From positions 1-50,170 of the forward strand of contig JAZQSE010000037.1 in assembly GCA_045629945.1 (NCBI GenBank): 50,170 bases of DNA, in the 5' to 3' direction. Below are positions 26,715 to 35,138 of the stretch, one piece after another. The stretch comes from UBA1765 sp045629945. Its GTDB lineage: Bacteria; Fibrobacterota; Fibrobacteria; Fibrobacterales; Fibrobacteraceae. How positions within the stretch are numbered: the first letter of the stretch is position 1; each line of letters begins with the position of its first letter. The notes below the pieces were generated by a model, which was not told the origin of the DNA, ran no database searches, and saw nothing but the letters and a program-made list of their open reading frames with translations. The position numbers and the translations under genes are program-made.

Positions 26715-28988
26715 ATGAAATCATTTGTATCCATTTTACTGTTTTTGTTTGTGTGTTCTGCAATGGCTTATTTGCCGGGGGAATCATCGTACCCATCGCT
26801 TTCTTTTGATAATGGAGCGTTTGGAAACCCTGCAAGTGCAGAAGCTTTTGGTTCTAGTGGTGCTTTTTTAGATGTTGGTGTTGAAAAAGGCGAACGCTTG
26901 TTTCGCCTAGGCGGAAATTTTGGCAATTTTGCCGCTGGCTTTCATTATTTAACTGATAACGAAACAATAGATGAAACTTATTGGAATTTATCCCATGGAT
27001 TTTCTTTATTTGAAAATACTTTGTTTTTAGGAAATCGTGTGAGTGCTTTTCGGAGTCGTGATTTTAAAGGTACTGAATGGCTTTATTCTCCGGGGGTGAT
27101 TTTCAGACCATTTTCTTTTTTATCACTTGGATACACATCTAAAAATTTAGGATATTTAGGCGATATAAATCCTGGCCGTGTGCAGGAATGGGGCGCAACA
27201 TTACGCTATAAAAATTTTTCTTTAAGTTTAGGGGCTGAAAATTTAGATGTCTTTCGTTTGCTTTATACAATGGACTTCTGGGGATTTTTGGCTGGCTTAG
27301 AAATGCCTCTTGTCGGAGGCGGCCCTTATCGATTGACCTTATCCCATTCGCTAGGTTCTAATTTCAACACATCATTACAATTTTCCAATTCGGATTATTT
27401 GCCACATCGTTTTCGTTTTGCTTATCATTCAGCAAAAGATTTGTCTGCTTCAAACGTGGGTATTATTCGCGTGCCATTGAACTCTGAAATCAAAGAAATG
27501 TCTAGTCAAGGGATTCCATTTTTGTTTCCGCCATCATTAGACATTCATGTTGTCCGCAATCATATAGAACACTTGTTAATGATACCAGGTAAAACAATTA
27601 TCATTTTGGACTTTTCAGGTTATGCTGGCGGCTTTGCAATTTCAAAAGAAATCCAGAGAGGTGTTAAGAAATTACAACAAGCGGGCAAGTTTGTCGTAGC
27701 CTTTTTAGACGATGTGCGACCTTCTACTTGGGTTGCTGCGGCAAGTGCAAATTATATAGTAGCAGAACCATCAGCGAGGGTGTCTTTTAAAGGTTTTGGA
27801 GGTTCTTCTTTATATTATAAGGGCTTGCTAGATAAATTAGGTGTTAAGGTAGAATTCTTGCGGCACGGGAAATATAAATCGGCTGTTGAAACTTACATGG
27901 CAGATTCTATGTCACAAGAAACAAAAGAAAATTTAAAAACGCTTTACACACAGCGCTGGGATTTATTTAAAAAAGAAAAACCTTCTTTAGAAAAAGCGAT
28001 GGAATCATTTGCAGAAGCCCCACAGATAACAGCAAAAGCGGCGTATGAAAAAGGTTTGATTGATTCTGTTTTGTATCTTGAAAATGTCCCAGAATTTGCG
28101 GTAAAAAAAATATTTGGAATAGAAGCACCTTTTGCAAGTGCTTTAACCATGACTCCAAAAGAAAAAACAATTTTAGAAGATAATTGGGGACATCGTGTGC
28201 GTTTTGCTTTATTGACTATTGAAGGCACAATAACTGAAAAAAGTGTTCGCCATATTCAAAAAGAGTTAAGACAAGTTTATGGAGGAACTTATCGTGGCCT
28301 AATTTTACGGATAAACTCTCCAGGTGGCTCAGCAAAAGCATCTGATGAATTATATGCTACTTTACGAGACCTTTCTAAAAGAGGTGTTCCTGTTGTGGCA
28401 AGTATTGGCGATTATGGAGCTTCAGGTGGTTTTTATATCGCATGCGGTGCCGATAAAATTATTGCAGAAAATTTTTCTTTAGTGGGTAGCATAGGGATTT
28501 ATGGCGGTAAAATAGATGCTTCTAATTTGCTTTCAAAATTAGGCGTTAAAACAGAAACGGTAAAAACACATGAACATGCCGATGCCGAAACTTTTACGCG
28601 ACCATTTGATAAAGCCGAACAAGAAGCATTGCAGAATTTTATGGATGATTTTTACGATCGTTTCTTAAATGTTGTTTCAAAGGCGACAGCTAAATCAAAA
28701 GAAGAAATTGATAAAAATTTTGGTGAAGGTCGGGTGTTTCTTGGAAAAGAAGCAAAAGAAAATGGCCTGATTTATGAATTGGGTGGTTTAGATAAAGCGA
28801 TTGAAATAGCAAAAGAATTATCAGGTGTTTCTCAAAAATCAACGGTAGAATTAGTTTCTATTTTAAATGAAAAAGCATTTGTGACAAAATCTCCCAAAAT
28901 TTATCTAGCAGAAATTTTGGCAGAATACGATTTGTTTAAAGTTTGGGCTTTGGATCTGAATATTTTAGATATGTCTATAGAAAAATAG
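26715..28988 (+). CDS. sppA: Signal-peptide peptidase SppA (67K type) with N-terminal beta-barrel-like domain
   Basis: A 757-residue protein. Residues 1-18 are a signal peptide; residues ~20-240 resemble a PorV/FadL-like barrel start (AFGNPASAEAFGSSG, then Gly/Tyr/Phe strands). Two S49 protease domains follow. The first (~245-470) carries the general base Lys388 in HGKYKSAVETYMADSMS, and the second (~490-700) carries the nucleophile Ser570 in GDYGASGGFYIA with the INSPGGS motif, the same Lys/Ser split as E. coli SppA. The usual inner-membrane anchor is replaced by a signal peptide and barrel-like domain, which would place the protease at the outer membrane. AAGG precedes the ATG. It is the fifth gene of the operon. 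Confidence 0.88.
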   Translation: MKSFVSILLFLFVCSAMAYLPGESSYPSLSFDNGAFGNPASAEAFGSSGAFLDVGVEKGERLFRLGGNFGNFAAGFHYLTDNETIDETYWNLSHGFSLFENTLFLGNRVSAFRSRDFKGTEWLYSPGVIFRPFSFLSLGYTSKNLGYLGDINPGRVQEWGATLRYKNFSLSLGAENLDVFRLLYTMDFWGFLAGLEMPLVGGGPYRLTLSHSLGSNFNTSLQFSNSDYLPHRFRFAYHSAKDLSASNVGIIRVPLNSEIKEMSSQGIPFLFPPSLDIHVVRNHIEHLLMIPGKTIIILDFSGYAGGFAISKEIQRGVKKLQQAGKFVVAFLDDVRPSTWVAAASANYIVAEPSARVSFKGFGGSSLYYKGLLDKLGVKVEFLRHGKYKSAVETYMADSMSQETKENLKTLYTQRWDLFKKEKPSLEKAMESFAEAPQITAKAAYEKGLIDSVLYLENVPEFAVKKIFGIEAPFASALTMTPKEKTILEDNWGHRVRFALLTIEGTITEKSVRHIQKELRQVYGGTYRGLILRINSPGGSAKASDELYATLRDLSKRGVPVVASIGDYGASGGFYIACGADKIIAENFSLVGSIGIYGGKIDASNLLSKLGVKTETVKTHEHADAETFTRPFDKAEQEALQNFMDDFYDRFLNVVSKATAKSKEEIDKNFGEGRVFLGKEAKENGLIYELGGLDKAIEIAKELSGVSQKSTVELVSILNEKAFVTKSPKIYLAEILAEYDLFKVWALDLNILDMSIEK

Positions 28989-28995
28989 AGGTGTT

Positions 28996-30099
28996 ATGTT
29001 AGCAATAGCTTTGACAGTTCTTGTCTGTATTTTAATTTCAGCCTTTTGTTCTCTTACAGAAGCGTCGTTTTATAGCGTAACACCTGCGACGGTTGAAAAT
29101 TTGCAGAAGCAAAAAAAGTTTACAGCCAAATATATTACGCATGTAAAAGAAAATATTGATATTTATATTGCATCTGTTTTGATTTTAAATACTGTGGCGA
29201 ATACGGTAGGAGCGTCCCTTGCAACAGCTCTTGCTGTAAATCGTTTACCTCCTGTAGGGCAAATGAGCCTGCCTATTATACTTACTATTTTAATTTTATT
29301 ATTTGGTGAAATCACACCTAAAACGTTTGGTGTAAAACAAGCTAGAATTTTTGCGCCACTTGTTGCTGTACCTTTTTATTACATTACTATTTTCTGGCGT
29401 TTTACTGGCCTTATTTGGCTTTGTCTTTTTATCACTAAACGTTGGACCTCTTCTGCAGAAAAAGAAGCTGAAGTCAGTATTGAAGATATAAATAGTCTTG
29501 TGACTTTAGGATTGCGTGAAGAAGTTTTAGATAGACAACAAACCAGTGTTATCAAAAATATTTTATCGCTTAAAACCGTTAGCGTTAGAAAAGTAATGAC
29601 TCCAAGGCATGTTGTATTTTCTTTACCAGCAGCTTCTACAATTGGTGAAACTTTAGAATCACGAGGTAATTGGCCTTTTTCAAGAATCCCTTTGCATGGC
29701 GAAAAGAAAGATGATTGGCTTGGGATAGTTTTACGTCGCGATGCTTACAATTATTTAGCCGAAGGCAAGCGTGACATTCCATTGAAAAAATTAATGCGGC
29801 CTATTCAACTTGTTCCGGATAGTTTAACATTAGACAAATTATTGCTGCGTTTTTTAAAGCAGCGCGGGCATGTTGTCGGCGTTGTTGATGAATGGGGTGG
29901 TATTGCAGGTATTGCAAGTTTAGAAGACGTTTTAGAAGAAATTCTTGGCCGTGAAATTGTTGATGAATTTGATGTGGCGGTTGATTTACAGGAACAAGCA
30001 AGAAAAAGCAGTATAGCATTTGCTTCAATGAAACGCCAAAAAACTTTCTTTAAAAAAGATTATAGTAAAAATCAGAGAACGAATAAAAATCAAGAATAA
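28996..30099 (+). CDS. CNNM/HlyC-CorC family membrane protein with CBS pair
   Basis: A 367-residue inner-membrane protein. Residues ~1-160 are the DUF21/CNNM transmembrane domain (hydrophobic starts at 1-25, 58-80, 90-110 and 120-150, with ILILLFGEITPKTFGVK), and residues ~190-330 are a CBS pair (KVMTPRHVVFSLP, KKLMRPIQLVPDSLTL, VVDEWGGIAGIASLEDVLEEILG). The C-terminal CorC/HlyC domain found in many relatives is absent; the protein ends ~40 residues after the CBS pair. The family is implicated in magnesium or other divalent-cation export. AGAGGT precedes the ATG; it follows sppA by 7 bases. It abuts the convergent methylthiotransferase gene with no intergenic bases. Confidence 0.88.
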   Translation: MLAIALTVLVCILISAFCSLTEASFYSVTPATVENLQKQKKFTAKYITHVKENIDIYIASVLILNTVANTVGASLATALAVNRLPPVGQMSLPIILTILILLFGEITPKTFGVKQARIFAPLVAVPFYYITIFWRFTGLIWLCLFITKRWTSSAEKEAEVSIEDINSLVTLGLREEVLDRQQTSVIKNILSLKTVSVRKVMTPRHVVFSLPAASTIGETLESRGNWPFSRIPLHGEKKDDWLGIVLRRDAYNYLAEGKRDIPLKKLMRPIQLVPDSLTLDKLLLRFLKQRGHVVGVVDEWGGIAGIASLEDVLEEILGREIVDEFDVAVDLQEQARKSSIAFASMKRQKTFFKKDYSKNQRTNKNQE

Positions 30100-31392
30100 T
30101 TATAAAACTTCTTTGGCAAGGAGTGCAAACGTTTCTGCTTTTTCAATCTGAACGTTTAACCAAGTTCCGGGTTTATAATAGCCTTTTAATGCAATAGAAC
30201 GATAAGCTTCATCGCGAGCAATATAAGTGCCGTTTCTATGCCCACTTTTTTCTGTAAGGACTTTTGTTGTTTTTCCTACACGAGAAAGATTATTTTCTAG
30301 GGCGATTTTTTGGAATAATTCGCTTAGAGTTGCTGAGCGATAATGCTGTTCTTTACCGGGTATTTTGCCTGGCAATTTTTCAGCTACTGTATTTGGGCGC
30401 GCTACAAACCGCGTGATATTACAGATGCTTGGTTTTAAATCCAAAATCAAATTGCAAGTTTGTTCAAAATCTTCACGAGTCTCGCCTGGAAACCCGACAA
30501 TAATATCAGTACTTAATGTGAAATAAGAAAATTTACTGATAAATGCTTCAGCAATTTTTCTGAAAGTGTCAACATTATGTTTGCGGCCCATAGCTTGTAA
30601 AACAGGATCGCTCCCGCTTTGAACCGGTAAATGAATAAACTTGTAAATCCGTTCGTCTTCGTAAACAGAAAGCATTTCATCAAGATATTTTTCTAAATGG
30701 CGTGGGTTTCCCATGCCCAGTCGGATTTTATAATCACCAGAATTTTGTTCAAGGATTTTTTTAGCTAATTCAGCAAGGTTCGTGCCTATATCAAAGCCAT
30801 AACAACTTGTGTCTTGCCCGGTTAACCAGAGTTCTTTACAACCATTTTCTAAATAACGCTTTGCTTCTGATAAAATTTTTTCTGGAGAAACGCTGCGGTG
30901 TTTACCTTTCACAAGTCGTGTAGAACAAAATGAACAAGCGTCTAAACAACCATCACTGATATTTAAAATGCCGATATGGGGTGATTCTTGCGCCATTCCA
31001 GGTGTAAAAATCCTAGGAGTTTTTTCTTTTAAATTTTCTCGGAATCCATTGCCTTTAAGCCATTCGTTTAACAAGTCCGGATTTTTTCTTAAAACATCTA
31101 AATTAGCTAAAGAAACATTTGAATTCTCTAACAAAAGTTTTTGTTCAAAATCTAGCGGAATACAGCCCGTTAAAAGAATCGGTGCGCTTGAGTTTGCGTT
31201 TTGAATTTTTCTTAAAAGTTGTAAAGCAGTAGAATCGCCTTTTACCGTGCAGACATTTAAACAAAAAGCATCAGCATTTTCTTGCGCAAATACGGTTTTG
31301 TAGCCCAAAGATTCTACCAAGCGGGCAATTTGTTCGCCATCGCCGAAATTGGCTGCACAACCTTGACTAAAAATGGAAATAATTTTATTCAT
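30100..31392 (-). CDS. Radical-SAM tRNA methylthiotransferase, e-MtaB/CDKAL1-like (ms2t6A37)
   Basis: A 430-residue MiaB-family enzyme predicted to convert t6A37 of tRNA to ms2t6A. The N-terminal domain has three cluster cysteines, Cys12 (SQGCAANFGD), Cys48 (LNVCTVKGD) and Cys77 (LTGCIPLD). The radical-SAM motif is Cys149-x3-Cys153-x2-Cys156 in ISDGCLDACSFCSTRLVKG. The segments LWLTGQDTSCYGFDIGTNL, IRLGMGNPRHL and YKFIHLPVQSGSDPVLQAM are more like the archaeal/eukaryotic e-MtaB branch than bacterial MiaB, RimO or MtaB. A TRAM-like C-terminal region follows. Its ATG lies 8 bases inside the end of the spoIID-like gene. Confidence 0.88.
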   Translation of the reverse strand: MNKIISIFSQGCAANFGDGEQIARLVESLGYKTVFAQENADAFCLNVCTVKGDSTALQLLRKIQNANSSAPILLTGCIPLDFEQKLLLENSNVSLANLDVLRKNPDLLNEWLKGNGFRENLKEKTPRIFTPGMAQESPHIGILNISDGCLDACSFCSTRLVKGKHRSVSPEKILSEAKRYLENGCKELWLTGQDTSCYGFDIGTNLAELAKKILEQNSGDYKIRLGMGNPRHLEKYLDEMLSVYEDERIYKFIHLPVQSGSDPVLQAMGRKHNVDTFRKIAEAFISKFSYFTLSTDIIVGFPGETREDFEQTCNLILDLKPSICNITRFVARPNTVAEKLPGKIPGKEQHYRSATLSELFQKIALENNLSRVGKTTKVLTEKSGHRNGTYIARDEAYRSIALKGYYKPGTWLNVQIEKAETFALLAKEVL

Positions 31393-32569
31393 AAAAAGCT
31401 TGCTCTATTTTAACGCCTGGATAATAGTGTTCTAAAATGTCTTTATAGTTTTGCCCTGCTTTTGCTCTTGCGCGAACACCCATTTGGCACATTCCGATTC
31501 CATGTCCGAACCCAGAACCTTTAAGAACCCATTCAGAGCCTTGTTTTTTTATTGTAAAAGCAGATGAGGGGAGAATTGCTCCGTCTTTTTTAAACAACCA
31601 GCGGATTTTATCGCCCCGGGCAGAAAAGCTCCCTTTATTTGTCATTACAGAGAGAACAGCTATTCGCTTGCCTTTATGGGTGTCTTCAATAATCATATTG
31701 CGGATGCTATTAAAATCTTTCGCGTTTTTGACATTTGCTTCTTTTAAGTTTCTTTTAAAAAGTGAGGCAAGTGTTTTCTCATCAAAAGAACGTTCCCATT
31801 TTATATAAGAAGATTCTGAACACCAAGGAATTCCATCAGTTTGTAAGTCCGGAGTTGCTTTTAAATAAGGCGGCGATTCCTGATTCCATACAATGGTAGA
31901 TTCTGTATGGCCCCCACAAGTAGAATGGTAATAAGCTTGAATGGGTTCGCCATTATAAGTAAGAATTTCACCTTTGGTTTCTTGTATCGCTTGGTCTGTA
32001 AGCGGAGTTGCGCCAGAAATTCCATTATAAACTTGGTCTCTTGTATCTGCAAAAACATCAAAACCCAAAGCTTTTCTACTTCCTAAATGTCTATAAGCAT
32101 AAGTTCTAGCAGCAACGGCTTGGACTTTTAAAGCTTCAAAACGTTCTTTATCTAGTTTGCCAATTTCATAAGGAACAACGCCACGTAGATATTCTTCGAT
32201 ATCTACATCATTTATAACGGTTAATTTCCCTTTATTGGCTGTGATAACAAGAGTCCCTGGGTAAAAATTAGAGAATTTTTTTGTTTTAGAAATAGATAAT
32301 AAAGAATGAGAAATTTTAAGTGTAGAAGTGCGTTTTGTTTTTTTCTTTTCACGAATAACTACTTGGTTATCTTTTGCAGAAATTTCTAAAGTATCATTAC
32401 CTTTGAGGGTGTAAAGTTTAGCTTCATTCTGAAAAAGGCAAACTTGGATTTTTTGTGAAATATTTTTTTGTTGAATAGGGGTAAAATTTGTTGTAGAATC
32501 AAAAGCAAATAACAATCCAGAAAATGCCCATATACAAAGGAAAATGAGAATAGCAAAAGATTTGGGCAT
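31385..32569 (-). CDS. SpoIID/LytB-domain protein (peptidoglycan lytic transglycosylase-like)
   Basis: A 394-residue exported protein starting at the ATG at 32569 (GGAG 8 bases upstream), with a signal peptide (AILIFLCIWAFSGLLFA). The SpoIID domain carries IEEYLRGVVPYEIGKL with the presumed catalytic Glu, KVQAVAARTYAYRHLG, the Cys/His-containing AYYHSTCGGHTES zinc-type region, and GSGFGHGIGMCQMGVRA near the end. In spore-formers SpoIID cleaves glycan strands stripped of stem peptides; non-spore-formers such as this use relatives (LytB/AmiC-associated) in wall turnover. It overlaps the methylthiotransferase start by 8 bases, so they are cotranscribed. Confidence 0.9.
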   Translation of the reverse strand: MPKSFAILIFLCIWAFSGLLFAFDSTTNFTPIQQKNISQKIQVCLFQNEAKLYTLKGNDTLEISAKDNQVVIREKKKTKRTSTLKISHSLLSISKTKKFSNFYPGTLVITANKGKLTVINDVDIEEYLRGVVPYEIGKLDKERFEALKVQAVAARTYAYRHLGSRKALGFDVFADTRDQVYNGISGATPLTDQAIQETKGEILTYNGEPIQAYYHSTCGGHTESTIVWNQESPPYLKATPDLQTDGIPWCSESSYIKWERSFDEKTLASLFKRNLKEANVKNAKDFNSIRNMIIEDTHKGKRIAVLSVMTNKGSFSARGDKIRWLFKKDGAILPSSAFTIKKQGSEWVLKGSGFGHGIGMCQMGVRARAKAGQNYKDILEHYYPGVKIEQAFYE

Positions 32570-32691
32570 TAAAGTATCTCCGAACAAACAAAAACAAAGC
32601 AAAAATTCTTTACCAAATATAATAAACGCAGAAATTAGATTTTAGCAGATTAAAAGAAATTGCTTGGATTTTAAATTGAAAAAATGTAGGC

Positions 32692-32727
32692 AATAAAAAA
32701 GTTCCTCAGCAAAGCTGAGGAACTTTT
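32692..32727 (-). terminator. Bidirectional-looking intrinsic terminator after argF
   Basis: A perfect 10-bp stem GTTCCTCAGC/GCTGAGGAAC with loop AAA is flanked by A-runs on the left and TTTT on the right. On the minus strand the U-tract directly follows the hairpin, as expected for the end of argF. The remaining bases up to 32569 show nothing else. Confidence 0.85.
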
Positions 32728-32742
32728 AAAAGCTTGATAATA

Positions 32743-33681
32743 TTACTTAGTCTTTTCTAAAACCTGGCAAAGAACTGCTTTATGTGCGTGTAAACGGTTT
32801 TCAGCTTCTTCATAGCTCAGGTTCACATCTAAATTATCCATAACGCTGTCTGTAATTTCTTCACCACGGTGAGCCGGCAAACAATGAGAAACTTTACAAT
32901 GTGCTGGAGCAAAAGAAAGCAATTCATCGTTAATCTGGAAGGGCCAGAAGTGACTCTGTTTAGAATCCTTTTCGCTTTCTTGTCCCATACTAACCCAAAC
33001 ATCGCTATAAAGGATATCGGCATTTTTTACAGCTTCTTTCGGGTCATTGAAAACTTTATAGCAGCAATTGCGCTTTGCCATTTCTGGGAGAGCTTCTTCA
33101 ACAATAGCTTTTGGCTGTTCAAAACCTTTTGGGCAAGCTAAAGTAAAGTTCATACCAAGTTTAGCGCAAAGGGCAAGGAAAGAATTAGCCACATTATTGC
33201 CATCACCAATAAAAGCAACTGTTTTCCCTTGGAATTCTCCGATATTTTCGCGGATAGTTTGAGCAAAAGCAAAAGCTTGGCATGGGTGGTAATCATCGGT
33301 CAAAGCATTCACAACAGGAATGTTGCCGTATTCTGCAAGTTGTTCCAACAATTCTTGCTTAAAACAACGAACAACCAAAGCATCAACCCAACGAGAAAGA
33401 CAGCGAGCCACGTCTTTAATACTTTCGCGTTTTCCAAGCCCGATAGAATCAGGAGAAAGTTGCACAGGGAATGCCCCAAGCTGAGCTATACCAACTTGAA
33501 ATGTCGTAATAGTGCGAAGCGAAGGTTTTTCAAAAAACATACCAACAGATTTTCCACGAAGTGGAGCAGTTGGGTTTCCTGTTTTTAATTCTTCTTTTAA
33601 ACGAATTGCCGTTTCAATCGTATCCACGATACGTTCTTCGGACCAATCCGTAAGTCGCAACAGATGTCTGTTTTTGTTCAT
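32743..33681 (-). CDS. argF: Ornithine carbamoyltransferase
   Basis: A 312-residue enzyme of arginine biosynthesis making citrulline from ornithine and carbamoyl phosphate. The start at 33681 is supported by AAAGGA just upstream and by the family N-terminus (NRHLLRLTDWSEE). The carbamoyl-phosphate site is FFEKPSLRTITTF (Ser54, Arg56, Thr57), with His132-Pro-Cys-Gln135 in DDYHPCQAFA, VAFIGDGNNVANS, DVWVSMGQE and the ornithine-side Cys in SHCLPAHRGEE. The usual STRTR is SLRTI, with Ile58 replacing the second Arg. A strong terminator follows; no other arg gene is adjacent. Confidence 0.92.
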   Translation of the reverse strand: MNKNRHLLRLTDWSEERIVDTIETAIRLKEELKTGNPTAPLRGKSVGMFFEKPSLRTITTFQVGIAQLGAFPVQLSPDSIGLGKRESIKDVARCLSRWVDALVVRCFKQELLEQLAEYGNIPVVNALTDDYHPCQAFAFAQTIRENIGEFQGKTVAFIGDGNNVANSFLALCAKLGMNFTLACPKGFEQPKAIVEEALPEMAKRNCCYKVFNDPKEAVKNADILYSDVWVSMGQESEKDSKQSHFWPFQINDELLSFAPAHCKVSHCLPAHRGEEITDSVMDNLDVNLSYEEAENRLHAHKAVLCQVLEKTK

Positions 33682-33867
33682 TATGACATTCCTTTTAGTA
33701 TCTGTTATAAAAAACAAAAGGACGTCTGTGTGTAGCAGACGGCCATTTTTCAAAATTAGAACCCTAATATATATTATTTTTCTAAAAGAGCAAAGAGTTA
33801 AAGCAGTTTTTTCAATAAAAGTAGGGAATTTTTAAACAAATGAGTTGGAATTTTTAATATTTGGGCT

Positions 33868-35127
33868 ATGTTGCTCGCTGGTTTTGCTTTTTTAGAATCA
33901 TTACAAGTATTTGGAGTTCGCCCCGGTTTAGACTCCACAGAAAAACTTTGTCTGGCTCTTGGGAATCCAGAAAAGTCTTTTTCAACAATTCACATTGTGG
34001 GGACAAACGGCAAAGGCTCTACTTCTCTTTATCTTTCAAAAATATTGCAAAATCACCAAAAAAAAGTAGCGCTTTATACAAGTCCTCATTTAATAAGCCT
34101 TTGTGAACGCCTCCGGATAAACGACGAACCCGTTTCAGAAGAAATATTGAACCAGGCTTTGTTGAAAGTGAAAGAAGCTGCCTTAAAAGAAAATATTTCT
34201 CCGACCTATTTTGAAACATTAACGGTAGCTGCGTTTTTAATTTGTAAAGAACAAGGTATTGAAGTTTTAGTGGCAGAAGCCGGCCTTGGCGGGCGATTTG
34301 ATGCAACCGCTGTGGCAAAAGGAATTTTAACTGTTCTTACTAGTATCGGGCTTGAACATACCGCAATTCTTGGTGATACAGAAGAAAAAATTTTGTTAGA
34401 AAAATTGGGAATTATGCAACAAGAAACGCATTTAGTCCATTTTCCTTTAACAGAAAAATTGTCTTTGGCATTAAACAAATTCAAAGAAGAAAAAGGCATT
34501 AATATCGTTTCAGTTATTGAAACTCATTTACCCAAATTACAGAATTTGGGAAGGCATTATACAGAAAACGCAACTTTAGCCTTGAGTGCTGCTAGGTTCT
34601 TTTTAAAAAATGAATTTAGCGAACCTTTATCTTACGAAGCTTTAGAAAAAGCTTTTTGGCCGGGGCGCATGCAACTCCTTTACGATAAATCTGGGAAATT
34701 GCGTTATATCTTGGACGGGGCGCATAATCCGCATGCTGTAAAACGTTTGGTTCTGGCGATGCAAGAAAATTTTCCAAACGAAAAATTCGTTACGATTCTA
34801 GGTGTTTTACAAGATAAAGACCATTCTGAAATGCTTCAGATGCTATCAAACGTCGTTTCGGAATTTTACCCATCGGGAACTCCTTATGAGCGTTTTACAC
34901 CGGTTGAAACATTAAAAATGGAAATAGAAAATCTCGGGTTAAAGGTTAAATCAGGAAATCTTATGAGTCCGGAATTTTTGGAAGACGTTTCAAAGAATGT
35001 CAGCACTCCGATTCTGATTACGGGCTCGCTTTATTTAATCGGAGCAAGCATTGAAATTCTGAAAGCCAATTTTAACGAATTAGCATTTTTTAAAAATTTA
35101 AAGCCATTTGAAAATGAACGGCATTAA
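33868..35127 (+). CDS. folC: Folylpolyglutamate synthase / dihydrofolate synthase
   Basis: A 419-residue Mur-ligase-family enzyme that adds glutamate to dihydropteroate or folates. The P-loop is HIVGTNGKGSTS (residues 42-53), followed by YTSPHLISLCERLRIND, EAGLGGRFDATA, the central SIGLEHTAILG and the C-terminal domain start ILDGAHNPHAV. Length is typical. The ATG has no Shine-Dalgarno; AATATTTG ends five bases upstream (33856-33863), a -10-like box compatible with a leaderless transcript. Its 3' end is 11 bases from the convergent diguanylate cyclase. Confidence 0.93.
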   Translation: MLLAGFAFLESLQVFGVRPGLDSTEKLCLALGNPEKSFSTIHIVGTNGKGSTSLYLSKILQNHQKKVALYTSPHLISLCERLRINDEPVSEEILNQALLKVKEAALKENISPTYFETLTVAAFLICKEQGIEVLVAEAGLGGRFDATAVAKGILTVLTSIGLEHTAILGDTEEKILLEKLGIMQQETHLVHFPLTEKLSLALNKFKEEKGINIVSVIETHLPKLQNLGRHYTENATLALSAARFFLKNEFSEPLSYEALEKAFWPGRMQLLYDKSGKLRYILDGAHNPHAVKRLVLAMQENFPNEKFVTILGVLQDKDHSEMLQMLSNVVSEFYPSGTPYERFTPVETLKMEIENLGLKVKSGNLMSPEFLEDVSKNVSTPILITGSLYLIGASIEILKANFNELAFFKNLKPFENERH

Positions 35128-35138
35128 AAATGGGTGAA

